From NCBI GenBank assembly GCA_017506865.1, contig JAFCMP010000334.1, positions 1,364,001 to 1,428,000 on the forward strand: 64,000 nucleotides of DNA. The letters are read 5' to 3'. The stretch's first letter is position 1; every line of letters starts with the position of its first letter. The notes under the pieces are model-generated. The model had not been told where the DNA came from. It made no database searches and worked only from the letters and a program-made list of their open reading frames with translations. The stretch is from Tribonema minus. Taxonomy: Eukaryota > Sar > Xanthophyceae > Tribonematales > Tribonemataceae. The translations under genes and the position numbers were made by a program. Below are positions 10,953-23,900 of this stretch, piece by piece.

Positions 10953-13900
10953 TCATTGTGTCGGAGCGCTGTCATCCGTTACGCGGCGCACGTCGAGGCC
11001 TTCGAACCCCGGCAGGTCCGCCAGGATCGGGTCAACGTTGAAGGTGAGGATCTCATCGGGGAAGAGGTGCGCGGCGGCGGCGGCGCCGGGCGCGCCGCGC
11101 AGCGCGTAGCGCGGCGGCGCGGCGCGGCGCAGCACGTCATGGCCGTACGCGCAGCCCTGCGCATAGCGTGATGAGCAGCGTGCGCACGTGTCCATGAGCG
11201 ATGATGCGCTTGCGCAGGGGAAGGGGGCGCCTCGTGCGGCTGCGGAAGCGCGCATTGCGGCGCTGCTTCTGCATTTGTTGGGGCAGCTCGTGCGCGGCAT
11301 GGCTGCTGCATGCGCTTAGAGAGGCTTTCTGCAGCGCACGCCGCGTCAGCGCTTCAGGGGAGGCATGCGCGCTCACAGGAACACCCGTGGCGCCGGTGTC
11401 TCGAGTCGCGGGGGCGACAACGCATCGTCCAAAGTCTAAGTTGGCGGGTTTCAAGCACGGCGTACGGCGTGACTGTCGCTCAGCCGCTACCATACGTCAC
11501 AGGCTGGTCCGGAGTCGAAACGGCCCGCCGCTTCAAGAAGCCGCGGTCTCACTAATAGGCAAAATCACTTTCGAGAAGTGCGGGAGGCAGTGCTCGGTGC
11601 GTGAGCAGCAGCAGCTCATCATTGATGAATAAGCATCATACCTTGCGGACGCCGTTGAGGATGTTTGCGCGATCCCGCTCGAGCCGCCCCACCTCCGGCT
11701 CCCCCTCCGCCAGCGACAGCGGCAGCAGAAACGGCCCCTTGTCGCCCGCCTGCGGCGCGCGCAGGGACGTGAACCGGGAAGAAGTAGGGAGCATGGGCTG
11801 GCCAATGTCATTGCGCAGGGCTGCGTCTGGGCGGTTGCAGTGGGTAGTGTGTTGGGGTCGTTGAATAAAGTTGGATGAGTTCAGGTGTATGCGTGAGCTG
11901 CAATGCAGAGTTGAAGTGAAGGCGAAACGCCCGCACACCCCAGATGCGCGTCGCGCTGTCGATCTTTCGCAGCGGCGGCGCCGACCCTGCGAAGCGCAGC
12001 ATCTCTTGTTGCTTGTAACGCTTGGGCTATGTGAAGATGCTCAGCTTGGCCATGGGCTCTGCGCTCGGGCTGTAGCCACGCATGATGACAGGCAATTGAG
12101 GGCTTGCATGTTGCATTATGTAGGCAGTGTGCCGCTACATTGCTACACTGCTATACGCAGCGCACACATCACGAGGTGAGCCGCGACGCGGCGAGCTGTT
12201 GCGAGAGCCACTGGCAACCCCGTCAGACCGCTCACTTCGATCTCTGCGACTTTGAAACGGTCAATGCGCGCAAAAGAAACTGCTGTGCGTACCGAGAAGT
12301 GCGACTATCGCCGTCACAGAAATACCGCGACGCGCTGCGACAATGAACATGCGGCACACAATGAATCACAGCGGCGGCGCAGCGGCGCCATAGCAAGCTG
12401 CGCGCGCACCTTGGCCGTGGCCGCCTCATTGAGCCTGAGCACGTCGCGCGCGTACAGCAGCTTGTGCCCCGCCGTCTTCATGTACGTGTACATGGCGGGC
12501 ATGCCGTGCTTCCTGCGCGGCGCGCACGAGGGCGGGGGGGGGAAAGAGGGGGGGGGAGGGTGATTCGAGTCGAAGTTGAGGTTGTGCGCACCGCCGCTCA
12601 ACGAGCGCACGCCGCGCGCGTCAGGCGTCATGTGCCTTCAAGTACGTGTACATGGCGGGCATGCCGTGCTTCCGGCGCGGCGCGCGGGGAAGAAGTTGAA
12701 GTTGAACTTGAGGTCGCACACACCGCGCATCAGCATCAGCCGTCGGGAGAGACGGGACGAGGTGAAGTTGAAGTTCTGACCAACAACGCGCACCAGCCGT
12801 TGAGTGAGTTGAGGTAAGGTTGCGCATACTACCGCTCCACCAGACGTCCGGGAAAAGACGGGATGATGTGAAATTGAGGTTGCGCACAACCGCGCGCATC
12901 AGGCGGCGGTATGTGCATGCATGGTACATGTACATGGCGGGCATGTCGTGCTTCCTGCGCAGCGCGGGGGACAAGTTGAAGTTAAAGTTGAAGTTGTGTG
13001 CACTACCGCACAATCAGCCGCAGGTGATGCGAGTCACAGTTAAGGTTGCACGCAGTACTGCTCAATCAGCCGGTGTGGGAGACGGGATGAGGTGAAGCTG
13101 AGGTTGCGCGCGCCGCACGTATCAGTCGCCGTGTGCTGCCTTTCTGCACGGTGCTCAGAACACGTCATAGTGCGAATGCAATGCACGCAAAGGGGCGATA
13201 CTGAAAGTCGTTTGAGGCCAGCAGTCCAACCCTCAGGCTCAAACAAAAAGTGCGCAGAAGACGCCGGACGTGCTGAGCAAGAGCAATGCACACACACGCG
13301 CGCAAGCGCCCGCACCTGCTGCAGCCACCATTGCAAGTCAAACTCCAACGAGGTTAGAGAGAATTGAGGTTGACGCTCCACACAGACCCACTGGTCAGCG
13401 CCGTGTAGCACACGCGCGGATCGCATACTGAATTTCGAGCACCCGAGAAGACGCGCAAACTTCAGAATTGAAGTTGGGGCACTCACTTGGTGAAGTAGCG
13501 CTTGGCGATCATGCGCTCCGGCAGCTTGGGCTTCCCAATGAGGCTGCAGCCATCCGGCCGTGACCGCATCACCACCACGTGCCTGCGGCCCATGGAAGGG
13601 GGGGGGGGGGGCAGGTGAATGAGGGCGCAGACTTCTGCTTGATGCGTGTTCGCTTGCATTAAATGCGGGTCTGTAGTGAATGAAAAGAAAGTGTGCACGA
13701 GCCTGTTTATTGGCCGTCGTATTTTGGTTCCACTTCCGGGATCGGATGCCGGAAGCTGTTCAGGACCTGCTTGAGTGCACATGTGATCACCCCTTAGCGG
13801 CCCATCGCCATGTACGACTGCCGGATCAAGTCGCTTTTGGAGATGGACGCTCATGTACGACACAAGACCTTTGTCAGGGTCCACCGGCTATATTAAAGCA

Positions 13901-16900
13901 GGCACTCAGCATTGTGTGCTGAGGCACTGGAAGCAGCGCATGTGTCGACGGCCTTAATCACGCTACCAATGAAGAATGGTCACCTACACTTGAATACGGC
14001 CTTGATCACTTGACATGGTTGAATTGCTGCATACGCTTGAAGGATCGATGGTGTCCGCCAGGAGTACTGTGGCTACACACACACACAGCATCATGCTTTC
14101 CGTTCTGGCAAAAAGCGCATGTTAATAAGGGGCCTGACTCACGTGCAGCCGTCGTTGAGCGCCGCCCTGTATGGTATTGGCTCGTACAGCTGGCTGTCCA
14201 CAAGCGGCTCATCCACGCCGGGCAGCGTCACCTGTTGAAGTACAGAGCGGGGCGCACAAATCAGCGCCATTCTCACGCTGTTCTATGGCATTGTGAGCAT
14301 GGCGCATGCTCGCACGGCAGCTGCGGCGCGGTGCCGTCAGACGAGAGCGGACAGACATGGCTGGCACGACTTGCTCTGACCCGTTACCGCTGCAGCGAGT
14401 GTAGATCGTAGCGCAACGCTGAGGCCGCACAGACACTTGCAGTGATTTTCGTTACAATCGCCGTGTACGTCCTGGATCTCCAAGCACCCATCTGCGCCTT
14501 CAGCGATCCACTGTATGCACAATTCGACAGTTGAACTTTGGACAGGGGGCTATACGGGGGGCTGATGAGACGCCGCTGAGCAGTGGACACGACTCGCAAG
14601 GCCTGCTGTTGTGCGCTGTCAGCTTCCAGCAGAAGGCAGGCCGCGAGGCACAGCGCATACAGCCGTGCCCCCAGGCAAGCGCGTCGCGTCTCTACATCCC
14701 CACAGAATAAAAGCATACTCCGCATTGAGCATCTGACAGGCTCTCACCATGGGCCCCGCGATCCCCGGCAGCAGCATGCTGGCGCGCATGCACGCCGTCA
14801 GCTCCCGCAGCGTCTTGAAGTGTCCCCCCGCAGAGCTGAGGCCACAGCAGCAGCGAGCAACACTTGCATCAGCAATTAGGGAGGGGGGGGGGGGGGGGGG
14901 GGGGGCTGTGCCGGTGTGCGTACGCCGCATCGACTGAGCCGTGCGCATCCGCTGCCAGCGGAGCACTGCCTGGCATACAGGACATCTCTGTTATGGGGGA
15001 CGCACAGGCTGTTGTCACTTGCGAGTTCACGACGCTGCGGACGACTAGCAATTCCGCACAGCACGTATCATACGACGCGCAGCCTCCCGAGCGCGCCCTG
15101 CCATGCACTGCAACAAACGTGCTTGCCGCAGGTGCACACGGACTGAGCATATCGAGAAAGCGCGCGCTGCCTTCCAAATCGCACTGGCGCGAGCGCGTGC
15201 CGCTCCACGAACTGGTGCACACAAACCCAGGTGAGCAATCGTCCTGAGAGCAGTTTGCTCTTGAAGTGAGTGAACCCAGGTGAGCAATCGCCCTGAGAGC
15301 AGTTTGCTCTTAAAGTAAGTGAATCTGCTGAGCGTCAACGGCAGGAGCACTAGACTCACTTCAAGACCACACTGGTGCAGGGACAATCCAGGTTTGGAAA
15401 TTGCCACTGGGAGAGGCTCGCGCTTGAAGTTGGTGAATTCGCGGAGCGTCGACTTGCAAGGAGCGCCGCGTACTCACTTCAAGATCACGCTCAAGTGTCA
15501 CTGGCCACAATGTTCACCAGCCAACTCACAAGGAGTACCGTACTCACTTCAAGACCACGCTCGAGGTTTCTCTCTTCAACGCACTGATGCAAGTGCGTGC
15601 CGCTCTAGAAGCTGGTGCATGCAATCCAGGAGCACATGGCCATGAGATGTGCACTCTCTCTCTCTCCCCCTCTTGAAGTTGGTGAATTTGCGGAGCGTCG
15701 CCAGCAAGGAGCGCCGTGCACTCACTTCAAGACGACGCTCGAGTGCGAGTGCATGCCGCTGGCCACAATGTTCATCGGCTGGTCCCGCTGCCGCTCCCAG
15801 AAGCGCTCCCAGTCCAGTGGCCTCAGGCGCTCCACCACATCCCCCAGCAGGTAGTCCAGCTGCGCAGGACGGGCCGGGGGGGAGGGGGGGGGGGGGGGGC
15901 GCGCCAAGAGGGAGGGGTAAGCGGTGCGGGCGGGTGGGCATGCGTACTGCAGGCTGGGCATGTGTACTGCGTCTCCCACCAGGTAGTCCAGCTTAGCAGC
16001 ACAGGGGGAGGGGGCGAAAGGGGGGCAAAGTGCAGGTGGGTGGGCATGCGTACTGCGAGTTGGAGTGGGTGTACTGCGGCAGGTGGTGTGCATGTGCTGC
16101 GTCGAGCGGCGCGTGCACGCTGCGGCAGCTCTTTGGACAGTGCCTCCGCTACCTTGCAAGGGCATGTGAACTGCATCAGGTGCCCATCTGCACTGCATAT
16201 AACGCCATGTATGCATTCTCGTGTACTGCATCGAGGTCCTGGGTGAGCGCACTGCAGCAGGGCAGGCAGGTAGGCAGGCATAGCCGCATCTCGGCGTCCG
16301 CGTCAGCGTCGGGGTTCTCCTCCATGGGGGCATGCGCTCGTGCGGCACCTTGATGACGGGCGCGCCGATCCTGTCCCGCGCCAGATCGCGCAGCCCCGCG
16401 CGCCGCGTGAACGGCACCGCCAGCGCGCCCACGCCCATGGCGCGCCCCAGGAAGCGCGTGTCGATGAACGAGCGCCCCGCGTTCGTGAGCGCGTCGTAGT
16501 ACACGCTGCAGCCGAGGCGCGGCATGCCGGGCTGCGCGGCGATGGCGTACGCGCCCACCTGCGGAGCGCGCGGCAGGGGGGGGGGGGGGGGCGGGGGCGT
16601 GAGTGCAGTGCGGCGCCAGATCCAACCTCAACGACGCGCAGCGCACGCGGGCGCAGCGGTGAGTGCGCGTTATGAACGCTGCCGAGCGCTGGTGCGAGAT
16701 TGCGGCGTGCCGGGCTGCGCGGCGATCGCGTGCGCGGCGACCTGCGGGGCGGCCGCTGGGCAAAGCGCACGCGAGCGCGAGCAGCGGCATCAGCGAGACT
16801 GTCGCGTGCGCACGCTGAAGGGGGGGGGGGCGGCTGAACGCCGTCGTGTAAGGCGCTTCTGCCTTGGGACTGGTGCCGAGAGCTGCCGCGTCGGCGCGCG

Positions 16901-19900
16901 CTGCACAGGCCATGGCGGCAGTAACTCCTCCAACTCAAACGTCACATACGAGGTGCTCCTGTCAGGCTGAAGCTGCCTGCTGTGCACAGCGCGTCCATGT
17001 CTGTTTGACTGCCGCCCTCGAACGCGCCTGCCGGCACCATATGATGGCCAGGGCTACCAGTGCCGCACAGAGTTTCAGAGGGAATGTACAGGGAAACTGC
17101 TGACATTACCGAAGAGAACATTGGTCATTGACCACTCTAGGGTTTGAGGCACTGCGGTTGCTGCCAGCAGCAATGAGGTATCAAGCAGTACAGGACATAT
17201 GCAGCGGTGTTTAACATCAGCACACGCTGCAACAGCCGGCAATCCGCTGTTTGCGCAACTGCACCTGCAACTGCAACCTGTGCGGTGTATGAGCAGTAGC
17301 ACGCCATGCGCTAAAAGCACCATCTGAATAATTGAACCATACTTCTACTCGACAGCACCGAGCGTTGTTGACCAACTGCCAGCAGTTATAGCAAGAGGGT
17401 GAAATCCATTCCATGAGATCTGTCATGTGCCACTTAGTTTTCGGGCTCCTCACAATAGCTGCTTGTATTCTAGACACTGGCGAAGTGTTGCAAACATCGC
17501 GGTAGTCTCTGCAAGTCTCAGCGGGGTAGCGCAGCTGAGTGGCACAGCGGATGGCCCCATCACCGCCAGTGCATTGATGCCGTCAATGGGCGGTTCGCAT
17601 GTGTTACATCGTGCCAGGGTCTCTGCACTGCCCGCATGCCCCAGGCCGCTCTGCCGTATGCGCCAGGCCCGCTCAGTCCCTGACCCTGTCTTTTTCCCCC
17701 CGCCTCGTGATTGCCGTGCACCGCATGCAGTGACCTCACGTACGTTGAGTAGTTGGTGTGCGCTCAAAGTACGCTTCTTCGAAGTTAGACTGTTTGAAAG
17801 CAAAATGTCCTCAGGCCCGTCGCCAGCGTCGATTACCGCTTCTGTACTTCGCGAGCATTTTTCCTGTACTTCAACTTCAACCACAAAATTGCCGTACATC
17901 ACGTCAGCAGCCTCGGCCAACCAGAAACACTGTCACTGCCGCGAACAGAGTGATGACTGTCACTAGCCTGTTGTCAAATGCACACACTACAGTTGCTTTC
18001 AACTAGCAAACGGTGCGGAGCCAGAACCCCTCCCCTGTCAACTTCAAATCTACAACTTCAGCGCGTGACTCACCAGGCTCCCCGCGCTGCTGCCGTACAC
18101 CGCGTCCACGCAGTCCATCGCGCCCACCGACATGATGGATGCCACCATCCCCGCGCTCACGCAGCCGCGCATTCCCCCCCCCTCGATCGCCAGCCCGACC
18201 TGCACAGAGCAGGCATGGCACGTCAATCCCGCCATACAGCCATCTATGTGCTGATTAAATTCTGAGCGACTAGCGTGCTTCATGGGCCTGCAGTTGGCGA
18301 TCAGGTGGCGAATTGGTCGACGAGCTCGAGCCTGTGCCTGCCAAAGCGGGTGGCGATCAGCAGCACGAAGAGGATGCACAGCTCAAACACGCACAGCACG
18401 GCATCGTCAGTCCCGCCTACTTCGACCGTTGAGTGCATCCCGAGGGAGCACGCAATGCGTGCGCAAGCGACAGACACGCTGCCAGTGTAAGCACGCTCAG
18501 AGTCGAGCTGGACGGCGTAGGCAAGTGTGTCGTTTGCGCGTGCTGAGAGAGGACGTCCGCCTGCAACAGGCGAACTTGACGTGTGGAGCAGCACAAGGTA
18601 GAGGCTCCTCGCACATCGGGTTGTTGCGAGGTGCATGACCAGTAGCACCGCTGGCATGTGCGCGCGCGCGGTTGTCACCAGGCAGCTGTGAACATATTGG
18701 TAGTATAGAGCAGCTAGGCACAGAGGAGCGCAGGGACTCGTGGCAAACACTAACCGGTCTCGTTGCTTGGCATGAAAACAGCTAGAGGTTTGTGCAGGCG
18801 GTGACTCCGTGATTATCGACAAAAATAGATATTGTGTATGCACCTGGCACTTAGGGGGGTGGGAGGATACAGGTGCACAACAAGTAGCACAAGAAAAGTC
18901 TGCTTACGAAAGTTGGCATGATCTGACCAAAGCGATATAACTGTTGTGAAGTGCAGTCTTGGGAACATTTTCCACAACATGTGCAAAAGTCTTTGACAGA
19001 AGCCAAACCATCAACCAAGTAGCTCATTGGTCAATGGACTTGAGCAGCATGTACAAAGTCTTTGACAGAAGCCAAATTATCAACTAAGTAGCTCATTGGT
19101 CAATGGACTTGAGCACTGGGCAGCCAGGCTGGTGGCAATCAGCAATACGGACAACACTCACAGCTTGAAAACTTGCAAGTAAGTGGTGCAGGTGATGAAA
19201 CCCCTCCAAATGCTGCAGAACTGTGCACCTTCTATAGCCAGACACTTGTGGCATGCCTGGCTGGTCAATCTGGCGAGCGGCATGCTGAGAAAACCATCGC
19301 GCATGCTGTCACTAGCACTGCATTGCCCCTATCGTGACCACTTTGTGTCTTCTGCCGCCACAGATTGCGGTAGAGACTGGCTGAATGAAAATACATATAC
19401 CAGTGCCATAAATGATGAAGTCCTATCTTTGATAGGCACCAATGCGGAATATGCATTTAATTGCACGAAGTGAATGTGTTGTGCATGTCTACCATATGCG
19501 AACATTGACGAATATAGTACTGAAATGTGACGTGCACTGTAAGTGACTACTTGTGCAATCAAAATTAGCTGGACCTTTTGCAGCCAAAACTTAGTTATTA
19601 TTTGAATATCTGACTGTTGGTTGTCCTTTGAATTGAAGAATTTATCATGCAAGCACCATTACGCTAAGTACCATCCCACATCAATATCCCTGCCACAGCA
19701 GCCATTTCTGCAGCTTCTCAAGATCATGAAACGTGTTCAAAATGTTTTGAGTTTGCGCAAATGGCAGATTGACACAATTGCCTCAAGACAATGTAGAAAG
19801 ATATGTTAAGATTGTTTTACATTGCACTCAAGCATCGACAACCTGTATGAATGCCTATGGTAATATCTTTGCGTTCACTGCAAGTAAGAACAATCCCGGG

Positions 19901-20619
19901 GCCAGTCGCAGGCCTCATCGTGACATCAGCAAATGTGAGCCGGTCCTGGCACACAAGATTACAGCGGACGGTCATATGCATGCCCACTACAGTGATATGT
20001 TCTGATCCAGAACCTTTGCCTGTGTTCTCACCTTGAATTTGTCGGTCCTCTGGCCAGGTTTGCTTCCAGCCGCCACCCTGTCCCTCAGCACCTCAAGCAC
20101 AGGATGCAAGTCGGCTTCGTCCCTCGCCATGAGGTGCGAGTAGGAGTCGCCGCGCACATCGAGGTCGAACAAGGATACTCCCTGCGCCAGCAAGGCCTCA
20201 AACTCCTCCCCGCTGGTCACACGCAGCTTGTCCTTTTTCCGCCTGAAGACGCTCCGTGTTCGACTGGGCTCCCCTAGCGCTGCAGTCTCAAGCTTGTCAG
20301 CGGCCACCTGCTTGATCGTGTGCGGCTCCTCGATGCTGATGTCGCTGGTGGGGGCCGTGTCCAGCGTGTCGCTGCTGCTGAGCGATTCCAAGTAATTGCC
20401 GCTGCTGCAGATTGTAAAATGATGCCTCCCTCTGCAGCTGTTGCCGCTGCGAGGTCGCAGCACCACTGGGGTTTGCTGCTGCAGCAGCAGCGCCTCCGTC
20501 AGCAGGCACTGCAGCACGAGCAGCACAACCCCTGATACCACCTGAGCATGTAATTTGCAGCTCCGTGGGCGGTGCCCGAGGCAGCCTGCCCGCCCCATCC
20601 CCTCCCCCCCGTGCGCCAT
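10953..20619 (-). CDS. Patatin-like phospholipase, 11 exons, about 603 aa
   Basis: Acyl hydrolase of the patatin (PNPLA) fold, with a Ser-Asp dyad acting on membrane lipids or triacylglycerol. Exons (minus strand): 20619-20032, 18199-18074, 16558-16349, 15859-15726, 14835-14748, 14231-14143, 13582-13487, 12512-12410, 12002-11937, 11749-11642, 11156-10953 (TGA). All phases join. Exon 1 has a hydrophobic segment (VVSGVVLLVLQCLL) and ends KPGQRTDKFK. Exon 2 carries the oxyanion motif EGGGMRG (about residues 202-208) and the nucleophile elbow GSSAG (about 233-237). Exon 6-7 carries the Asp motif NDGCTH (about 409). Exon 5 has FKTLRELTACMRASMLLPG and exon 10 EGEPEVGRLERDR, both typical of the family. 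The start is uncertain: ATG 20619 is the first good ATG, and an earlier exon is possible. Head-to-head with the kinase gene. Confidence 0.88.
12550..13130. repeat. Minisatellite in patatin intron 7
   Basis: About eight degenerate copies of a 45-75-bp unit between exons 8 and 7. Its core reads GTGAAGTTGAGGTTGCGCAC followed by ACCGC and ATCAGCCG (clear copies near 12560, 12695, 12765, 12815, 12865, 12975, 13040 and 13090). On the gene's sense strand the core becomes a pyrimidine-rich GTGCGCAACCTCAACTTCAC. Two copies of the exon 8 edge are embedded in the array. Confidence 0.75.
15240..15730. repeat. Tandem copies of patatin exon 4 donor edge in intron 4
   Basis: The true exon 4 end and donor (complement of CTCACTTCAAGACGACGCTC at 15721-15740) recur at about 15353-15380, 15471-15523 and 15541-15566. 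The copy at 15471 also keeps the more internal exon block CTGGCCACAATGTTCA. A linked block, GTTGGTGAATT-GCGGAGCGTC, recurs at 15430 and 15677. Confidence 0.85.
18979..19117. repeat. 70-bp direct tandem duplication in patatin intron 1
   Basis: Two adjacent units start at 18979 and 19049. They share GTCTTTGACAGAAGCCAAA, then ATCAAC, then AAGTAGCTCATTGGTCAATG, with only a few differences. This intron (18200-20031) holds no other feature I can support. Confidence 0.9.
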
Positions 20620-20961
20620 CGCCTGGCTCGCCAATGCACTGCCTGGTATGTTCAGAGCCCGGCGATGCGCAGATGCTTGCGTCGAGACCTCCAGTTCGGA
20701 TCCTCTGTCGACGCACCAAGAATGGACACTCTTGAAGTCCACTCTTCAACTGGTGCTCGACGTGCTCGTACACGGAAGGCACAAATCTTTAGAAGGCGCC
20801 AGTAGTTGTTGTTTTGCTCAACGCGCCAGGTGTTTGCACTGCCGGACAGAAGAGCCCCGCCGCGGCGAAGCAGAACATCAAGATGATTGGATCCGTTTTT
20901 GGGTTCAAGGCGTGCTGTGGCCAGCCCTAGAGACTCTGTCAGCGCTTGCTTCCCCAGCATC
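20620..20961. promoter_or_regulatory. Shared divergent promoter region, patatin / fused kinase
   Basis: 342 bases separate the patatin start (minus, 20619) from the kinase start (plus, 20962). They must hold both 5' UTRs and promoters, unless an unseen exon lies farther out. No TATA box is evident. The inference rests on gene orientation only. Confidence 0.45.
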
Positions 20962-23900
20962 ATGCTGGATCTTGCTTTGCGGGAGTTGGAGGAGGACTCG
21001 GGATGCGATGCGCCAGTGCACTTGCCTGCATTGGCTCAGCTGCTTCCCGATGGATCTTCTACCATGGTCATCGAGTCACAGGCACGCAGCAACATACAGC
21101 ACTGCGTCTGAACGTGCTAAAGTCCTTGGCATTGGTTATTCAAACATATAGCTAGCTGCTGTCGAACTTGAATTCGGCCAGAGGCCAGATTCGAATATTG
21201 CAGGTCACCTTGGATCCTGCTTGACTCAGAATAAATCAGCAGTAAGCATAGCCAGATGCGGTTCATGTGTGCATGTCACCACCGCTAGTGCTTCACCAAG
21301 CGTTGAGCATGCCAGAGCATCAGCGTATGTTACCATTCCTTCCGATCTGCAAGCCAACCCATGTTCCCGGCACAGGCAACACCACAGATCGACCTAGCCG
21401 CTCCTCATCAGGCCTTTCATTGATGCTGCATGCGCATGCGCTGGTGTCAGCAGCACACGCTCTTTGCGCCGCCTGTCAACCACCACACGTGGCCATATTC
21501 CCTGCTGATATTTTGACTGAGCACTGTTGCCACGCACGCCGCACTCGCAACAACAGATTGACGGCTCCACCGCCCAGCTGGCCGTGTCGCGCGAGGACCT
21601 AGAGGAGGTGCTGCTGCCGCTGTGCCGCTGGCTGCGCGCGCTGACGCAGCAGTGCGCGCGCGCAGCTGACGGCACGCAGCACCGCGTCGTTGTCGGCGTC
21701 GTCGGCGCCGCCGGCGCGGGCAAGAGCACGCTGTGCGCCGCGCTGGTGCACCTGTGCAATCGCCTGTGGCCCGAAGGGCTTTGCCGCAGCAGTGTCAGCG
21801 GAGCTAGCCACAATGGCGGCGGCGATAGCGGTGATGGCCGCAGTGGCGGTGATGATGGCAGTGCCGGCAGTGGCAGCGGCGGCGGCGGCGACGGCGGCGG
21901 CAGCGGCGGCGGCACCGGTAGCAGCGGCGGCGGCGGCGGCGACGGGGGTAGCGGCGGCAGCCCCGGCGACACCGACTGGGCGCTCGCGCTAAGCATGGAC
22001 GCGTACCACCTGCCCAACGCGGCGCTGGCGGCGCGCACGCGCGGCGCGCACACGTGGAAGGAGCTCAAGGGCCACGCCTTCACGCTGGACGCGGCGGCGC
22101 TCGCGCGCGACCTGGAGCGCGCGCGGCGCGACGCCGGGACCGTTCCGCTGCCCGTGTACGACCGCGGCGCGCACGAGGGCGTCGCGGGGCGCCTCGCCGC
22201 GGTGCCGCGCCACCGCCTGATCCTGGTGGAGGGGCTGCACCTGCTGTCAGGGGACGGTGAGTGGGTGAGCGCTGCCGCGCGCAGCGGTGCACGCGGGATT
22301 GGGCACGGCATCTGTAGTGTGGTCGCGCATTCTGTGCTGTGTGACGTGTCACGACACGGCAGAGACCGCCATCAACTTGGGACTTCTTCTTTATCAGTTG
22401 TGGCATGGCAGCGACCGCGTCTGCCTCGTGTGATATCACAATCGTCTGAGCCTGTTCACGCCCGCAGCGGGGACAATCAGAAAGTACACGTGGTGTACTT
22501 CGCTTGCGTGAGCGATTGACGTGTGCCACTGCCACATGAGGCTGTCGCTGGGAGCGCTCATCATCGGCAGTGCCACCCGTCGCGGCGCCGCCGATTGGTC
22601 GCTGCACGGGTGCAGCTGATCGCATACGACGATGGCACCCGCCAGCGACCGCAGGCGCATTATCTGTCCGTCACACAACACTGTACAGACCCTCACGAAC
22701 GCTCAGTGACGCCGGTCCGCCGCCTGTGCAAAACTTCAAGTTCAAACCTCTGCTTTGCGCCTTCGCTGCGCCGGCAGGCGACTGGGCGCGCGTCGGCGCG
22801 CAGCTCGACCGCTCCGTGTTCCTGCGCGTGCCGCGCGCGGCAGCGCTGCGCGCCGCGACGTCTCGCAAGGTCGCGCGCGGGCGCGACCCCGCGGACGCCG
22901 CCGCGCACTGCGCGCGCGTCGACGCGCCGATCTACGACGCGCTGCGCGGCCACGAGGCGCGCGCGCATGTGGCGCTGACGCTGCGCGGCTGCTGCGAGGT
23001 CGGCGGCGGCGGTGGCGGCGGTGGTGACGGCGGAGGCAGTGACGGTGGCGGCAGCAGCGGCGCCAGAGCTGGCAGCGAAGGCGGCAGCGGCGGCGGCGGC
23101 GGCGGCAGAAGTGCAGCAGTACCGGGGGCACGGCACCTGGCCCTCGCCGCCGTGTCCGTGCGCAGCAGCGCGGCGGCGGCGGCGGAGGCGGTAGCGCGCG
23201 CGGCGCTGCGCCCCCCCGCGTCGCCGCTGCCGCTGCTGGTCCTCGGCCTGAACCCCGCGGTGCAGCGGTGGTTCCGCCTCGCGGCGGCGGCGCGCGTCGG
23301 CGAGGTGAACCGCGCCGCCGCCGCGGGCGCGGGCGCGGGCGGCAAAGGGCAGAACGTCGCCGCGGCGCTCGCGCAGCGCGGCGGCGGCGCGGGCGTGGTG
23401 CTGGCCATGTTCGGGACGCTAGACAGCGGCGGCGGCGGCGAGGCGGCGCCAATCGAGAGGGCGTTCGCGGGCAGCGGCGTGCGCGTGGTGGCAGCGCCGA
23501 CGGCGGCGGGCGTGCGCACGTGCGTGACAGTCATCGGCGGCAACGGTGTAACGACGGAGCTGGTGGGGCCGTGGGGCGGCAGCGTCACCGCCGGTGAGCG
23601 CTGCTGCATGGGCGAAGACGCGCAGCCTGGCACGAGGGGCGTCGTGTTGGTGTGCGCCGTCGCTGTGACGGCTCTTCGGCCCTGAGTCGCGGAATGAATA
23701 ACGCGCTGCTGCTCATTTTTATCGTCACTGGCTCATCGGTTCACTCAGCAGGGTCATCACACAGCCAATGACGGCAGGGACAGCACCACCAGTGCGACGC
23801 GCGCAGGATCTTGCTCATCGTGATGACGCACTTCAAAAGCTGAGACTCAGGGCATGCTGTGGCTCAGAGGGGTATCATTCAGACAGCATCGTCTGCAGCG

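Noticed and set aside
10442-11041. Long overlapping Ala- and Gly-rich ORFs on both strands
   Set aside because: They arise from a GCC triplet tract, overlap the last patatin exon and have no non-repetitive conserved part.
17450-17920. 156-codon minus ORF in patatin intron 2
   Set aside because: No family motif, no splice or start context, and it lies within an intron of a well-supported gene on the same strand.
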